Under the pieces are notes generated by a model. That model made no database searches. It was not told the origin of the DNA and saw only the letters and a program-made list of their open reading frames with translations. Positions 12,078-24,183 of a DNA stretch of 64,000 bases are shown piece after piece. A program made the position numbers and the translations under genes. The stretch's first letter is position 1. The number at the start of each line of letters is the position of its first letter. The stretch lies in assembly GCA_013350335.1 (NCBI GenBank), contig CM023532.1, positions 91,019,383-91,083,382 on the forward strand, in the 5' to 3' direction. The DNA is from Chimonanthus salicifolius. Taxonomy: Eukaryota > Streptophyta > Magnoliopsida > Laurales > Calycanthaceae.

Positions 12078-13500
12078 CATACGATCCTAATTGGCATCAG
12101 AATCAACCTTCAGTAGGTCAAGGACCCCCTCAATATCAAGGTCAACCATACCAACCTACTCAGGACCAGCCTTTCCACCCATCTGAAAATCATCCACCAC
12201 AGTCAAATCAGTCTTATCAATCCAGTCCATCTCAACAACGTAAACCTTTGCTTGAGTATACGTTGCAGCAATTCATGCAGTCTACCCAGCAGGCTATGCA
12301 CAAGTTTGAAACACAGCTTGGGCAATTAGCCACCATAATAAGAGATAGGGATAAATGTAGATTTCCCAATCAACCTATCCCAAACCCCAAGGGCCAGAAT
12401 GAGGTTTCATCGTCTAATCTAGAAGACGCTAACTCCATTACATTGAGATCCGGGAGACAGGTAGACAATTAAGTGGAAATGCCTAGACAACTGGAAGACT
12501 AGATCATTGGTCAATCCAAGCATCATGATGACACACAGAGTCCCTCCCCAGTCCAAATCGCACCGGACCCATCTGCTAGAAAACTATACTTGCCTAGGGC
12601 TCTTTACCCTTAGAGCTCATCACCAAGCAAGGGGTGCCTTAAGGTAACATAATAGAGGTATTCAAACATATAAGTATCAATATTCCTCTACTTGATGCCA
12701 TCAATCAGATATCCTCATATGCCAAATTTCACAAAGACCTTTGTACGGCAAAACAGAGAACTAATGTTCCCACAACGGTATTTCTAGCAGAAAATGCAAG
12801 TTCACTCATCCAACAAGGGTTTCCAATACAACACAAGGATCTTGGGTGCCAACCATCGCTTGCACGATTGGTACATTTGAAATTGATAGGGCCTTGTTAG
12901 ATCTTGAAGCTAGTGTTAGCCTACTGTCCTACTCCGTTTATGAGCAGTTGGGGCACTCTTATCACACTACAGTTAGCTGACCGCTCTGTAAAAATTTCGA
13001 GGTGTGTGATAGAAGACGTTCTAGTGAAAATAGATAAATTATACTTTCCGATCGATTTTTTGGTGCCGGTTACACAGCCCGTTCAGAATGAAAGTCGGCA
13101 TATTCCGGTTATTCTTGAACGACCATTCTTGGCCATCGTAAAAGCTGTTATCAACTGCCAAAATGGTATGCTTAAGTTGTCGTTCGTAGATCTTTCGACA
13201 AAACTCAATGTGTTTGGCCTATGTCGACAACCTCTCCGCATACACGATTTGTTCGAGGTTAATATGATCCAAAGTTTTGTCCTAGAGTCCTTCCTTCATT
13301 TCATTTGTGATGATCCATTGGAGAAGACTTTGTCCACTTTCAGCATATAATTCAATGAAAATGATAAACAAGAAGTGAATGCTATGTTTGACGCATCTCC
13401 ATATGTGCGAAGGCTCACCAAATTCGAACATCTCCCCATTAGTCAATTTGTACCGGTCCCCTCTATCGAATGTGATGACCCATTCGGGGCAAAAGTCTAA
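12078..13500 (+). pseudogene. gag-pro: Athila-type gag C-terminus and protease relic
   Basis: Three frames read in order. 12078-12472 encodes a Gln/Pro-rich stretch, then TLQQFMQSTQQAMHKFETQL and ITLRSG-type residues typical of the Athila gag C-terminus. 12650-12900 encodes the gag-protease linker (SINIPLLDAI, then a KDLG segment). 12900-13350 holds the aspartic protease: the catalytic motif reads DLEAS with Glu in place of the usual Gly, followed by SYSVYEQLG. A frameshift near 12950 moves to the frame containing LQLADRSVKI and IPVILERPFL. A further frame continues to a stop near 13498. Stops at 12470 and elsewhere, plus the altered active site, mark it as dead. The A element at 13541 cuts off the rest. 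Confidence 0.85.
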
Positions 13501-14096
13501 TATTTTTATTATCATTTTACATGAGTTCAAGCGAGGTCCGTGTAACACTCCAGATTTTCAAGTTATTAATATATATGAAAATTACATATTTAATTTGTGA
13601 ATTGTTAGATATGGACCTTAGATGGGTAAAGTGTTGGGTCATTGCCCAATTAAGACCCAACGGATTGTGGAAATGGTTTCAATAAAATTAAATGGGGCTT
13701 AATTAAATTAGTAATGCATTATGTCTATAATTAATTATTATGCGCATAGAGAGGATTAGAGATAGATTGCCTTGGCTGTGTGTGTGGGATTTGCACATCC
13801 ATGAGGATGCGCATAAGATCATTTTAAAAGGGCTATTTCCTTGGTTAAGAGTGAAACTAAAGGATTGCTAAAAAACGAAGATGTCTAAAGATAAATAAAG
13901 ATTGCCTTGGCCGTGTGTGTGGGATTTTCATATCCATGTTGATGAGCCAAAAGGAGTCCCTTCCCTTGATTAAAAACGACACTAAGGCAATTTTTATTTC
14001 AGCAAGATATTGGCTGAGTGGAAGTGTTATAGAAGGGAGATGCATAAGGAAAAGGGGCGCATGGCACCTTCTAAATTTAGGACTAAGAGGAAGTTT

Positions 14097-14104
14097 TATA
14101 AAAG
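14097..14104 (+). promoter_or_regulatory. TATA box of family A LTR
   Basis: TATAAAAG lies 185 bp upstream of the donor-like GTAAGT. The same spacing is seen at 24736/24921, and a similar one on the minus strand at 63850-63857/63678-63683. It is the likely start of the LTR transcript. A related TATAAAAT is at 56625-56632 on the minus strand. Confidence 0.65.
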
Positions 14105-14281
14105 AAAGACAAGGGGCGCATGGCACACCCAAAAATTAAGAGAGGGGCGCACGGCAAAACAAGTGAAGGAGAGGGCAGCCAGCAAGTATTAAAGATAAAG
14201 AAGAAGGAAGAAAATGCTAAAGAACGAACGGATCGGAAGAACAAGTCGGAGCGAAGGAAAACTGGAGGAGTCGCGGAACCG

Positions 14282-14287
14282 GTAAGT
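14282..14287 (+). other. Splice-donor-like GTAAGT
   Basis: Follows GGAGGAGTCGCGGAACCG, a leader end conserved in family A, and precedes TATTTTTATAATTTG. H1 hairpins begin about 25 bp downstream. The candidate acceptor is at 23580-23596. Confidence 0.55.
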
Positions 14288-14308
14288 ATTTTTATAATTT
14301 GTTTTAAA

Positions 14309-15302
14309 GAAAGGAACCATAAGGTTCGGCCATGGTGTGTGGCCGAACCCCATGGAAGAAGATTGGGGGATGAATAAAGTAATCTTAAGGGAAGATGATG
14401 AACCATAGGGTTCGGCCATGTTGTATGGCCTAACCCCATGGAAAGAGATTGGTTATATTCTAATGGATTTGAATGATGAAAACCATGGAATATTATGGGT
14501 TTAAATGGAAGGTTGTTGGTGAAATACCTTAGACCATGGGTTCGGCCAAGGGGTATGGCCGAACCCCATAAAGAATAATGGATTTATTACTCACATAGTT
14601 AGATCATGGAGATGATGGCTAAGTTGTAAATATAGCTTAAAGTGAAAGTTCATGGGTTTGGCCATGGTGTATGGCCGAACCCCATGAGGTCTCTTTTATG
14701 GACTTGAGTGGTGAAGGACCTTATATGGGTCTAATGATTTTTAAAGAGAAGATTATGAGCCATAGGGTTCGGCCATGGTGTATGGCCGAACCCCATGGAA
14801 GATGGTTATTAATTTAGAAAGAAATTAATAATGGACTTTTGGATCAGAAAGGAAGGAACCTTGATTTATGGATTCAAGAATGAGAATTGATATAATTGGA
14901 AAGTTAGACATCATAGGGTTCGGCCATGGTGTATGGTCGAACCCCATGAATCAATTTTTATGGGTCATGTATGGACCTAATATGATTAAAGGAATGGAGG
15001 GTCTTATTTATGGTTCTATGGTTGTGGATCATTTGTGGATCCATCTATGTAATGTCTAAATTTATGGACCTATGTGTATGGACCTAAGATTATAAGTCAT
15101 GTAAATGGTGAATGAATTATATATGGATCACTCGTGGACTTGGGGATTTTATGTTGAGTTTTATGAATGATCAATTTTGGACCTAAACATGAGTGAATAA
15201 ATGAAGGTGATTAACCATGGAAGGAACAATGGCAAAAATGTAAATATGGTAAAAAATGAAAGACTATGGGTTCGGCCATGGTGTATGGCCGAATCCCATG
15301 GG
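14309..15302 (+). repeat. H1 hairpin array (7 copies, first block)
   Basis: Copies near 14318, 14403, 14537, 14652, 14758, 14911 and 15265. Most have a perfect 12-bp core stem GGGTTCGGCCAT / ATGGCCGAACCC around a GGTGT or similar 5-nt loop. The array is split by the B solo LTR at 15368 and resumes at 18893. Confidence 0.9.
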
Positions 15303-15367
15303 GAATGATTTATGGATTATTGGTGGACTTAGATGTTTATGGACCTATGTTTTGAACCTAAATGTAA

Positions 15368-18300
15368 TGTAACGCCCGCCCCTTTTTCACCGAAAATCAG
15401 AGTTTATTTTTTTTTTTAAAAGTGACAAAGGGCACGGACGTCACGACGCGAGTTAAGTTCCGAGCTTCTAAAGCCCGGCCCTTAACTGGCCAACCCTACG
15501 CGTGCGTGGAACCAAGTCCACGAGTACGGTTCACGCGTAGAAAGTAAGCTCGCGGATTATAAAAATAAATGCAGATGATAATAAAACTATCCTATCAGTT
15601 TTCAGATAGCAAGGAAGAAATATCCATTAAATTGTTAAAATGCCCTCATACTGTACTGTCCAAAATAACTTATAAAACATAGCAAGCCATCTAAGTTATT
15701 ACATTTCCGACAAGCTAAATTATACAAATACACATTTTCCAAAATAAACTTAAACACAATAATTAGTCCGCCTTCCCAAGCTCCTAAGCTTGGCTCCCGT
15801 CCCGTCCTTCCGTTCCACCATCTCCTACATCGTCTGCTAGGGTAGAAGTAGGGCGTTAGAACACGGGCCCAGTAGGACTCCGAGTAGGGCTAGCACGTGG
15901 ATTAGTAATAACAATATACAGAAAATAACACAATGAAAACTGATAAACCATCATATAATGAAAATATAACATGATGCCATGCCATGGGTGTCTATGTTAT
16001 GCATCCCACCCATCATCCAAACCATATAATATCATATCCCTCTTGACGGAACAAAACCTCGTCAAGGTGTCCCCATGCCTTTTCTCGGTCGCCCCGACGG
16101 AGCACGAACTCCAGTTATCAAAATATCCCCATGCCTGCTTTTCGGTCGCCCCGACGGAGCATGGACTCTGGTTCCATTATTTTCCCGCCCATGCCGTGCA
16201 TGAGATGTAATGTATTATGCTATGTAATATATATATCTCATAACTCTAGTATATCATACATAGCCTTGGCATATAATGCATCATCTTAAAATATAAATCA
16301 TAGTATTAAACATAACATTCATAATCGTGAAAACCCATCATAAAATAAATCTCGTAGTCCACAAAATAAGATAAAGATACCATCACATATCCATGGCTTA
16401 CAAGGAGGTAGGAATCTTACCGAATACTGACTCGCATCCTTTTACGGTTTCGCCCGATAATCCGGCTACCGACACGCGTACTGCTCGCGATATGCAATAC
16501 CCTATTACATACACATAATCAGTTCACATTTTAACTATTTCTAAGTCCATTCACATTTCCAAGTCCATATGAAAAACCGGTCCCTATTTAGGTTTTGTGG
16601 GTCCCATTTCATCTATTAAAACTTTTAATCCCATAAGTCTTAAAAATTGGCCACCTTAGGCTTTATCAATCACTTATAAGGTTATTACATTAAAGCCCCT
16701 AAGTCCATGATCAATCTCCATGGAATTCTTGAATTTGGCCATTAATTACAGTTTTGCCACTACTTCATTTTCCATGATTAATCACTCACTTATCCAAGCA
16801 TGATTAAACCCCTAATTGATCATAAACTTAGATCCCTAACTTAGGTCCATTAATGACCCATTGAACCATTTCATAACATCATTAAAATTAGCCTTTTTAT
16901 TAACCTAACCCTTATTCATTTAAACCCATACAAAACCCCACATTTAACCCTTTAGATGGGTAATAGATCATGGTTTTAAAATACCTCATTCATCAACTCT
17001 TCCCATGGGATTTACTTCATACATTTAAACTACAATGAGTCCATTACCCATTCATACCCTTTGGAAACCATAAACATCACTCATCCTCCAATTTAACCCA
17101 TCAAAATGGATCCACAATTGGGCCATGGGTTCGGCCATACACCACGGCCAAGCCCATGGTGTCCTTTCCCCATTTTTTTCTTGGATCTAATTACACCATT
17201 TAGATCCAAAATAAATCCTTCCTTGAGGTGGTTTAAATCACACTTTTAAACCACTACTCTTAGCCCCATTTGGATCATTACATTTGTTCATTTAAAACCC
17301 TAAATTCATCAACACATTATCCTTTAAACCCACCATTTAATCACCATTTCATCACCATAGGGTTCAAGGTTCATTCCATCCATGCATTTCAAAGCCATAA
17401 AACTCCATTACATTTTTATCATAAAATCATTTTTAAACTTACCCACACTCACTCATTTAAAACCCTAATTTTCATTAGCTACAAACCCTCATTGTCTTCC
17501 ATCCATAAAACCCTAACCAATTAAACCAACCACCAAATCACCCACCATGGGGTTCGGCCATACTACATGGCCGAACCCTATGGCCCATGATTCTTATTCC
17601 AAGCACCCCATTCCATGCTCAATTCCATAAATTATACAATGCACATACTACATTTACTTATTTCTTTTCCCTAACCCTAATTCACCCATTTAGGGTTTTC
17701 TCCATCTTCCACCCTTCCATTTGATGGATCGAAATTCCATAGCATAAAATTATCTATCCACCATTTATTTCACAAAAATAAATTCCAATTCTTAAACCCT
17801 AAAAATCCAAAATTTCTTGTTTAAGAAACACTTACAATCCGTCGTCTCCTCCGATTTCCGTCACTCCTGTCGGTCTCCGTAGCCTCCTCTCTCCTTCCTC
17901 TTGATCTTTGATAGGTCAAGATTCTTGATTAATGGTGGAAATCCCCAACCCTAGAATCGGCCAAGGTAAGTTTAAATTGAAAGAGGGAAGAGGAAAGGAT
18001 GATGAGAGGGGAGATAATCACCTTGACCTTAGAGTGATTTTGTGTAAATTTCCACTTCTTTCTTCTCTCCTTCTCTTCTTAGCTTCCTTTCCTTAATTTT
18101 TTTCTTCTCTTTTCCTTCCTAGTGTGGGACGGCCATGGAGAGTGACAATGAAGAGAGTTGAAAAGAGGATAAGAAAATGGAAAAGAACTCAAGACTTACC
18201 CCCCCATTTGGTGACTTAAACTTACCCTTTATATTAACTACTCTCACCAACCAAAGCAAGATATTTTAAAGATCTTTTATTTACTTTATGGTGGTGGTTA

Positions 18301-18838
18301 TCTAAACCACCACCAAGCCCAACGTGTTTAGCCTTGGAGGTGGGGTAGCTTGGTCTCCATTTGACTAATTTTAACCCATTTAGCCACCAATTTAATAATT
18401 TAATAATTTAATTAATTTGATAATTTCCCTAGGTTAATTCATTTGTACTTAACCTAATTCCCATTATTCCACCCATGGTGGCCGGCCCCACCAATCATTG
18501 GCCCACACGCCACCTCACTTGATGAGGTAGAGGTGGGTCCCACTTGGCCACATCAACTTGGTTTAATTCCAAACAACTTAGGTGATTTAAATTTCATTCC
18601 ATTCATTCTAAATGGATCACCATTAGGCCCATGGCCCAATTACATTTCCATCTTACCCATTTAACCCTCATTGACCATTTAAATAAATTTAAACCCAAAC
18701 CATAGTCTATTGGGACATACTTGGGCCTTTGTCCAAATTTTGGCCCATTTACCATTCATTCCACTAATTTTCTAATTTCCATCCTTAAAATAAATAATAT
18801 TCACATATATATTAATTTAAAAATTCCAGGCCATTACA
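15368..18838 (-). mobile_element. Family B solo LTR (3471 bp), target duplication CGTAA
   Basis: On the plus strand it starts TGTAACGCCCGCCCC and ends GGCCATTACA, i.e. a minus-oriented B LTR. Flanks are TGTAA (15363-15367) and CGTAA (18839-18843), one C/T difference consistent with decay of a methylated CpG. The near-identical A LTR at 24184 retains the empty site AAACGTAAGTCG at about 26011. Contents on the minus strand: TATAAAG near 18227, donor-like GTAAGT at 17830-17835, two H1 hairpins (17547 and 17121), two H2 units (16180-16084), H4 near 15865 and H5 near 15540-15494. Confidence 0.93.
17120..17585 (-). repeat. H1 hairpins in minus B LTR (2 copies)
   Basis: Copies near 17120 and 17547 with plus-strand loops ACACC and ACTAC, the complement polarity expected for a minus-oriented LTR. 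The 17120 copy has lost the right-arm match (GGCCAAGCCC). Confidence 0.85.
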
Positions 18839-18892
18839 CGTAAGTCGTTGGAGATAATGGTAATATTTTAATATAGGCTAAAAATCAAAGAT

Positions 18893-19158
18893 CATGGGTT
18901 CGGCCATGGTGTATGGCCGAACCCCATGAGGAATATTTTGGTTATGGATTTGAACAATGGCAATAATGTAAATAAGTGTGAAAATGATAAACCATGGGTT
19001 CGGCCATGGTGTATGGCCGAACCCCATGGGGAATGATTTATGGTTTTAATGTATGAAGGGTTAGGTTAATGGAGTGATAGCCATGGATGGCAATATGGTA
19101 GTTAAGTAGAAATAATGGACCATGGGTTCGGCCATGGTGTATGGCTGAACCCCATGGG
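18893..19158 (+). repeat. H1 hairpin array (second block, 3 copies)
   Basis: Continuation of the array interrupted by the B solo LTR: copies near 18893, 18994 and 19119, all with GGTGT loops. The third has one right-arm mismatch (GGCTGAACC). Confidence 0.9.
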
Positions 19159-20484
19159 GATCGTTTTGTGGACTTTGTTGTTAACAAGGTTGGGTTTATG
19201 GACTTAAACATTATTGTAAATCAAATGGGAGATGGTTTTAATTGATTGATATATTATAAGGTAACGGGACCTCACAAGGTGTGTACAATCGTGAGCGGTT
19301 ACCGGGCTAAAGCGCAAGGACACGTTAGTGGTCTTTGGTAGGATTCCACCTCTTTGAAACCATGGGTTTATGTACAATGTTTTATCTTATTTTGATGAAT
19401 TTTATATTGTAAAGGATATGTTTCAAATGTGAGTTTAAATGCTATGTTTATGTTATAAAATAGCATGTGTTTCATTAGCATCTCATGCATGGCATGGGGT
19501 CAAGGATATGTAACCGGAGGGGCTACACTCTGTGGGGGCTTCCGAAAAACCTATGTGGGATACCTTGATGTGCTTTTCCATCAGGAAGAAACCGGAGAGG
19601 CCACACTCCATCGGGGCATCTGAAAGGCCTATGTGGGGGTACTTGTATGTACTTGTGATGGGTGGGACTCATTGCATTTGACATCATGTCATGGCATGGT
19701 TTATATGGTTTTTGACATTATGATATTATTATATATGTTTTGTACTAACCATGTGTTAACCCTAATTGGAATACCTATTGGGTGCGTTGTTCTAACACCT
19801 TACTTCTACCCTAGTGGATGATACAGGAAACGAGGGGAACCAGGAATGCGAAAAGGGCAAAGCATAGGAACTTGGATGCTTTTAGTTTATATTTTAATTA
19901 AGTTACTTATGGACTTGTAATTTGAGTAACTAGACTTCAGACATGTAATAATTTAGATGATTTGCTATGGTTGGATGTTTATTCGGATGATTGTGTTATG
20001 TTAATAATGATTAAAGACTTGACGTACTTTGTTATCTGAAATGGAATAGAACTAGGTTCTATTATAATTCTGCAGTTATGATTTTAATCAGCATGTTTAT
20101 ATTGTTATGTGTGAACCGTTTTCATGCACTTAGTCTGTAACACCTCGAATTTTCAAGTTATTAATATATATGAAAATTACCCGTTTAAATTGTGAATTAT
20201 TAAATATGGATCTTAGATGGGTAAAGGGTTGGGTCATTGCCCAATCAAGACCCAACAGTTTTGGAAATGGTATCAATAAAATTTAAATGGGGTTGAATTA
20301 AAAAAGGATATGCGCATGAGATGTTTGTGGGATTTTCATATCCACATTGATATGCTAGAATGTCTTGAGAAGATATCTAAGATTAAATAAAGATTACATT
20401 GGCCGTGTATGGGGAATTGTCTAAAATTAAATAAAGAAGATGTCTAAATTAAAAGATTGCTTAGGCCGTGTATAGGGTTATGCA

Positions 20485-20575
20485 CATGGCACCTTCTAAG
20501 TTAAACACAAAGGGGCGCATGGCACCTTCTAAGTTAAACACAAAGGGGCGCATGGAACCTTCTAAGTTAGGCAAC
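20485..20575 (+). repeat. 33-bp tandem repeat upstream of LTR leader
   Basis: CATGGCACCTTCTAAGTTAA with ACACAAAGGGGCG repeats at 20485 and 20518 and partly at 20551. The GGGGCGCATGGCACC word also occurs singly in the LTRs at 14055 and 24695, so this copy expanded locally. Confidence 0.8.
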
Positions 20576-20959
20576 AAGAGGGGAGCACGGGACTAAGCAA
20601 TTGCCATCTTGGTACTTTCTATATAGAGAACCAATTGGAGATTAAAGGCAGCAAGAGGCTCACGGCAATTGTATCTTAGTACCTTCCCAGTTGGGATCAA
20701 GAGGAAGCTGTTAAAAGGAAGGGCAGCAAGGCCGTACGACACCCATAACATCAAAGAACAATCTCGGCTGTGTGAAAGACCAAGAAAAAGGAAGAGAAGG
20801 CAGCCAGCAAGGGTGCAAGGAAGAGAAAGATTGGAAGAGCAAGAACAAGCGAAGGAAAACCGGAGGAGTCGCGGAATAGCTAAGTGATTGATATTTTGTT
20901 TAAAAACAAGGAACGATAGGGTTCGGCCATACATGGTATTTTTAATGAGAAGTTGATGA

Positions 20960-22028
20960 ACCATAGAGTTCGGCCATGATCAAGGGCCGAACCCCATGGA
21001 GGAACTTTGGTTATTTCTATGGGTTAAAACCATGGAAAGACATGGTTTAATGTATGGATTTTTAATGGATGAATTTTGTGAAGATCCTAGACCATGGGTT
21101 CGGCCATGGAGTATGGCCGAACCCCATAAATATTTATGGAATTATGTTCATGAAATTAAATCATGGAAAATGATGGGAAAGGTTACCTGTGATTTATTTT
21201 AAATGGATGGAAGGTTTGATGGTTTTAGATGCAATTAGATCATGAAAACCATGGAGGGTTATGTTGTTTTGATTTCATTTAAAAGAGAACATTATGAACC
21301 ATAGGGTTCGGCCATGGTGTATGGCCGAACCCCATGGAGGTGTATTGGTGTTGTTAATTGTATTTTAATTGCTTAAAATAGAAGATGGGTATTAAATTAG
21401 AAAGTTTCTAATTATGGACCTTTTGATCAAAAAGGGAAGGAACCTTGAATTATGGATTCAAGTATGGAAGTTGCTATAATTGGAAAGTTATACATCATAA
21501 GGTTAGGCCAAGGTGTATGGCCGAACCCCATGAACCAACTTAAGGGATCTTATGGGGTTTTATGTCACGGTTAATGGATTGTTTTATGAATCAATGTTAT
21601 GGATCGGTTTTGGATATGAACATGAGGTAATGGGAATTCTGTAATATCGGTAAAAAAAAAAAATGAAAGATCATGGGTTCGGCCATGTTGTATGGCCGAA
21701 CCCCATGAACTTGTTAACATATGTGGGCCTTTGTATAATGTAAATGAATGGTTTACCAAACCAAGGGATGAAAGATGAAAATAATGGAATGATAGCCATG
21801 GATGGCAATATTGTAAATAAGCAAAATTAATGGACCATGGATTTGGCCATGGTGTATGGCCGAACCCCATGGGGATTGTTTTGATGGACTTAGGGTTCAC
21901 GTATGTTGGATTAAATAAAAGGGAAGTGATTAAATATTTAGCTTAGGGGTTATTGATTAATAAACCAAAGAAGGAAACTAAAACAAAAGGGGCGAGGTTC
22001 GGCCATGGTGTATGGCCGAACCCCACAA
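20960..22028 (+). repeat. H1 hairpin array (7 copies)
   Basis: Copies near 20960, 21091, 21300, 21497, 21671, 21835 and 21990. The last has a base GCGAGGTTCGG/CCGAACCCCAC instead of CCATGGG. A half copy (left arm only) is near 20920. Confidence 0.88.
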
Positions 22029-23306
22029 GTTGGTTTATGGACCTAGTCATTATTGTAAATCAAGTGGGACTTAGTTTTAATTGATTGTTATATAATAAAG
22101 TAACGGGACCTCATAAGGTGTGTACGAACGTGAGCGGTTACCGGACGAAAGACGCAAGGACACGTTAGCGGTCTTTGGTAGGATTCCACCTGTTTGAAAC
22201 CATGGATTTATGTACAATGTTTCTTATCTTATTTTTGATGAATATATGTTGCAAAGGATATGTTTCAAATTGTAATTTTAAATGCTATGTTTATATGATA
22301 AAATAGCATGTGATTCATTTACATCTCATGCATGGCATTGGGTGAAGGATATGTAACCGGAGAGGCCACACTCCGTTGGGGCGTCCGAAAACCCTATGTG
22401 GGATACCTTGATGTGATTTTCCATCAGGAAGAAACCGGAGGGTCCACACTCCGTCGGGGCATCCGAAAGACCTATGTGGGGGGTACTTAAATGTACATGT
22501 GATGGGTGGGACTCATTGCTTTGTCATCATTGCATGGCATGGTTTATATGGTTTTTGACATTATGATATCATTATATGTTTTGTACTAACCATGTGTTAG
22601 CCCTAATTGGAATACCTACTCGACGCGTTGTTCTAATGCCCTACTTCTACCCTAGTGGATGATATAGGAAACGAAGGGAACGATGAACGCGAGGAGGGCC
22701 AGGTATAGGAGCTTGGATGATTTAGTTTATATATTGATTAAGTTACTTATGGACATGTATTTGGGTAACTAGACTTTGGATATGTAATAACTTAGATGAT
22801 TTACTATGGTTGGATGTTTATATGGATAATTGATTAACTTTAATTATTGATTAAAGACTTAACGTACTTTGCTATCTGAAATGGGATAGAACTTGGTTCT
22901 ATTATAATTCCGCAAGTTATGATGTTATTTCCGCATGTTGATATTGTTATGTATGAACCGTTTTCATGGACTTAGTCCATGCACACATTGGGTTGGCTAG
23001 TTAAGGGTCGGACTTTAGAAGTTCGGACTTAGCTCGCGTTGTGACGTCCTGCTCTGTATCACTCTTTGTTTATAAAAAAAAAAAAATAGACTCTGATTTT
23101 CAGAAAGGAAAGCATAGTGAAAAAGGGTGGGGCGTTACAGAGTCCATGCACACATAGGGTTGGCTAGTTAAGGGTCAGAATTTAGAAGTTCGGACTTAGC
23201 TCGCGTCGTGACGTCCCTCTCTCTATCACTCTTTGTTTATAAAAAAAAACAATAGACTCTGATTTTCAGAAAGGAAAGCGAGTGAAAAAGGGCAGGGCGT
23301 TACAGT

Positions 23307-23318
23307 TGGTATCAGAGC
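23307..23318 (+). other. Primer-binding site, initiator-Met tRNA
   Basis: TGGTATCAGAGC, a perfect match to the plant tRNA-iMet PBS, begins 2 bp after the LTR end at 23304. It fixes the LTR boundary and the plus orientation. Confidence 0.95.
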
Positions 23319-23579
23319 GAACCAGAAAGATTGAATCTTTCGAAGTAAATTAATCCGGCCCCCGTGCATTAATTTACTTCGTTAGACTCAGACGGAACAT
23401 TCAATCTGAGAACAACAATGAATGATAGCAAAGGAAATACAATCAAAATAAATGGATTTATCAAACATACCAAAATAGGATATATTTCCCCAAAAACAAA
23501 GAAAAATCAAGAGTGCTTATTTGGAAATTTCCTCAAAAGTAGAAAAATACAAACTTTACGATGATAACTAAGTCATGAT

Positions 23580-23596
23580 ATTTTTCAATGGCTTAG
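23580..23596 (+). other. Splice-acceptor-like site before gag ATG
   Basis: TTTTTCAATGGCTTAG ends with AG at 23595-23596, 6 bp before the gag ATG at 23603. The homologous site in the other plus-strand gag is at 45588-45605. With the donor at 14282 it would define a leader intron of about 2.8 kb once nested insertions are discounted. Confidence 0.4.
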
Positions 23597-23602
23597 GGAA
23601 GA

Positions 23603-24183
23603 ATGTCTCCAAAGAGAAAATACCCGACAAAACCAGAAAGGGAAGGACAAGGAGGTAGAAAAATTTCAACATGAAGAGGAGGAACGACAATCTCGACATG
23701 AAGAGGAAGAACAACCATTCCACCAAGAGGAGGAGGAACAAAACAGCGTGAATATACCGGTGGTGCCTCCTGAACTGCAAAACTTGGTTCAAGCGGTGTT
23801 CACTTCAGTGCTCCAACAACACTTGAACGGGAATGGAACCACCAACGAGACCAATGATAGGAGCATGGTCAGGGACTTCCAGCAACAGCGCCCTCCTCAC
23901 TTCAAATGGAGAGAAGGGGCTATCGGAGCGGAAAATTAGCTGAAGAAGATCACACAGATCCTGACCCTACTCAAAATCACGAGTCATGCTGACAAGATTT
24001 TACTGGCCACGTCACAACTTATCGATGATGCCAGTAAATGGTGGGAGGTAGTAGAGAAGCAGCGAGCACTTATTCCGAAAGGAGAGAGGACTGCAATGAC
24101 TTGGGAGCAGTTCTCAGCTACCTTCCTGGATCATTATTTCCCTGAGGAGGAAAAGGAACGCCAGACTCAGGCTTTTCTATCTT
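23603..24183 (+). pseudogene. gag: Ty3/gypsy gag, N-terminal part, inactivated
   Basis: Starts with ATG at 23603 after the PBS leader. A frameshift precedes a Glu-rich stretch (23650-23745), after which the main frame runs from about 23748. It contains PPELQNLVQAVFTSVLQQ, then a PPHFKWREG segment and, after a stop, the capsid-like retrotransposon gag region with KWWE, TWEQF and a YFPEEEKE segment. The stop at 23937-23939 is TAG where the other copy has TGG (Trp). The frame ends at 24183, where an A LTR begins without any PPT. It would form the virus-like particle core; protease, RT and integrase are absent. Confidence 0.85.

Larger units (their letters stand above)
20136..23139 (+). mobile_element. 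Family A solo LTR (3004 bp), near-perfect target duplication
   Basis: Starts TGTAACACCTCG, ends GGGGCGTTACA. Flanks are TAGTC (20131-20135) and GAGTC (23140-23144), one mismatch; the unbroken family sequence at this point reads ACTTAGTCCATG. The host LTR resumes after it and reaches its own end at 23304. It lies inside the H5 loop of the host LTR. The splice-donor position near 20879 is CTAAGT, so that site is lost here. It contains seven H1 hairpins, two H2 units (22360-22470), H4 and H5 near 22950, and a poly(A) run at 23080. Confidence 0.92.
13541..23304 (+). mobile_element. Family A 5' LTR with two nested solo LTRs
   Basis: Starts TGTAACACTCCAG in the Athila relic (left flank GTCCG) and ends GCAGGGCGTTACA, followed at once by a PBS and gag leader, so it is a 5' LTR. 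Removing the nested copies 15368-18838 and 20136-23139 and their duplications gives about 3.28 kb. Order along it: U3-like AT-rich part, TATAAAAG at 14097, leader, GTAAGT at 14282, H1 hairpins at 14309-15302 and 18893-19158, RY box near 19487, two H2 units near 19514-19625, H4 at 19780-19799, then the H5 region, split by the solo LTR at 20136. The first 330 bases match the LTR at 24184 with only a handful of differences by eye. Confidence 0.93.

Noticed and set aside
14083..14439. Recurring ORFs with RPWCMAEPHG or GHTPWPNP peptides
   Set aside because: These peptides are translations of the H1 hairpin in various frames; they appear in unrelated short ORFs on both strands.
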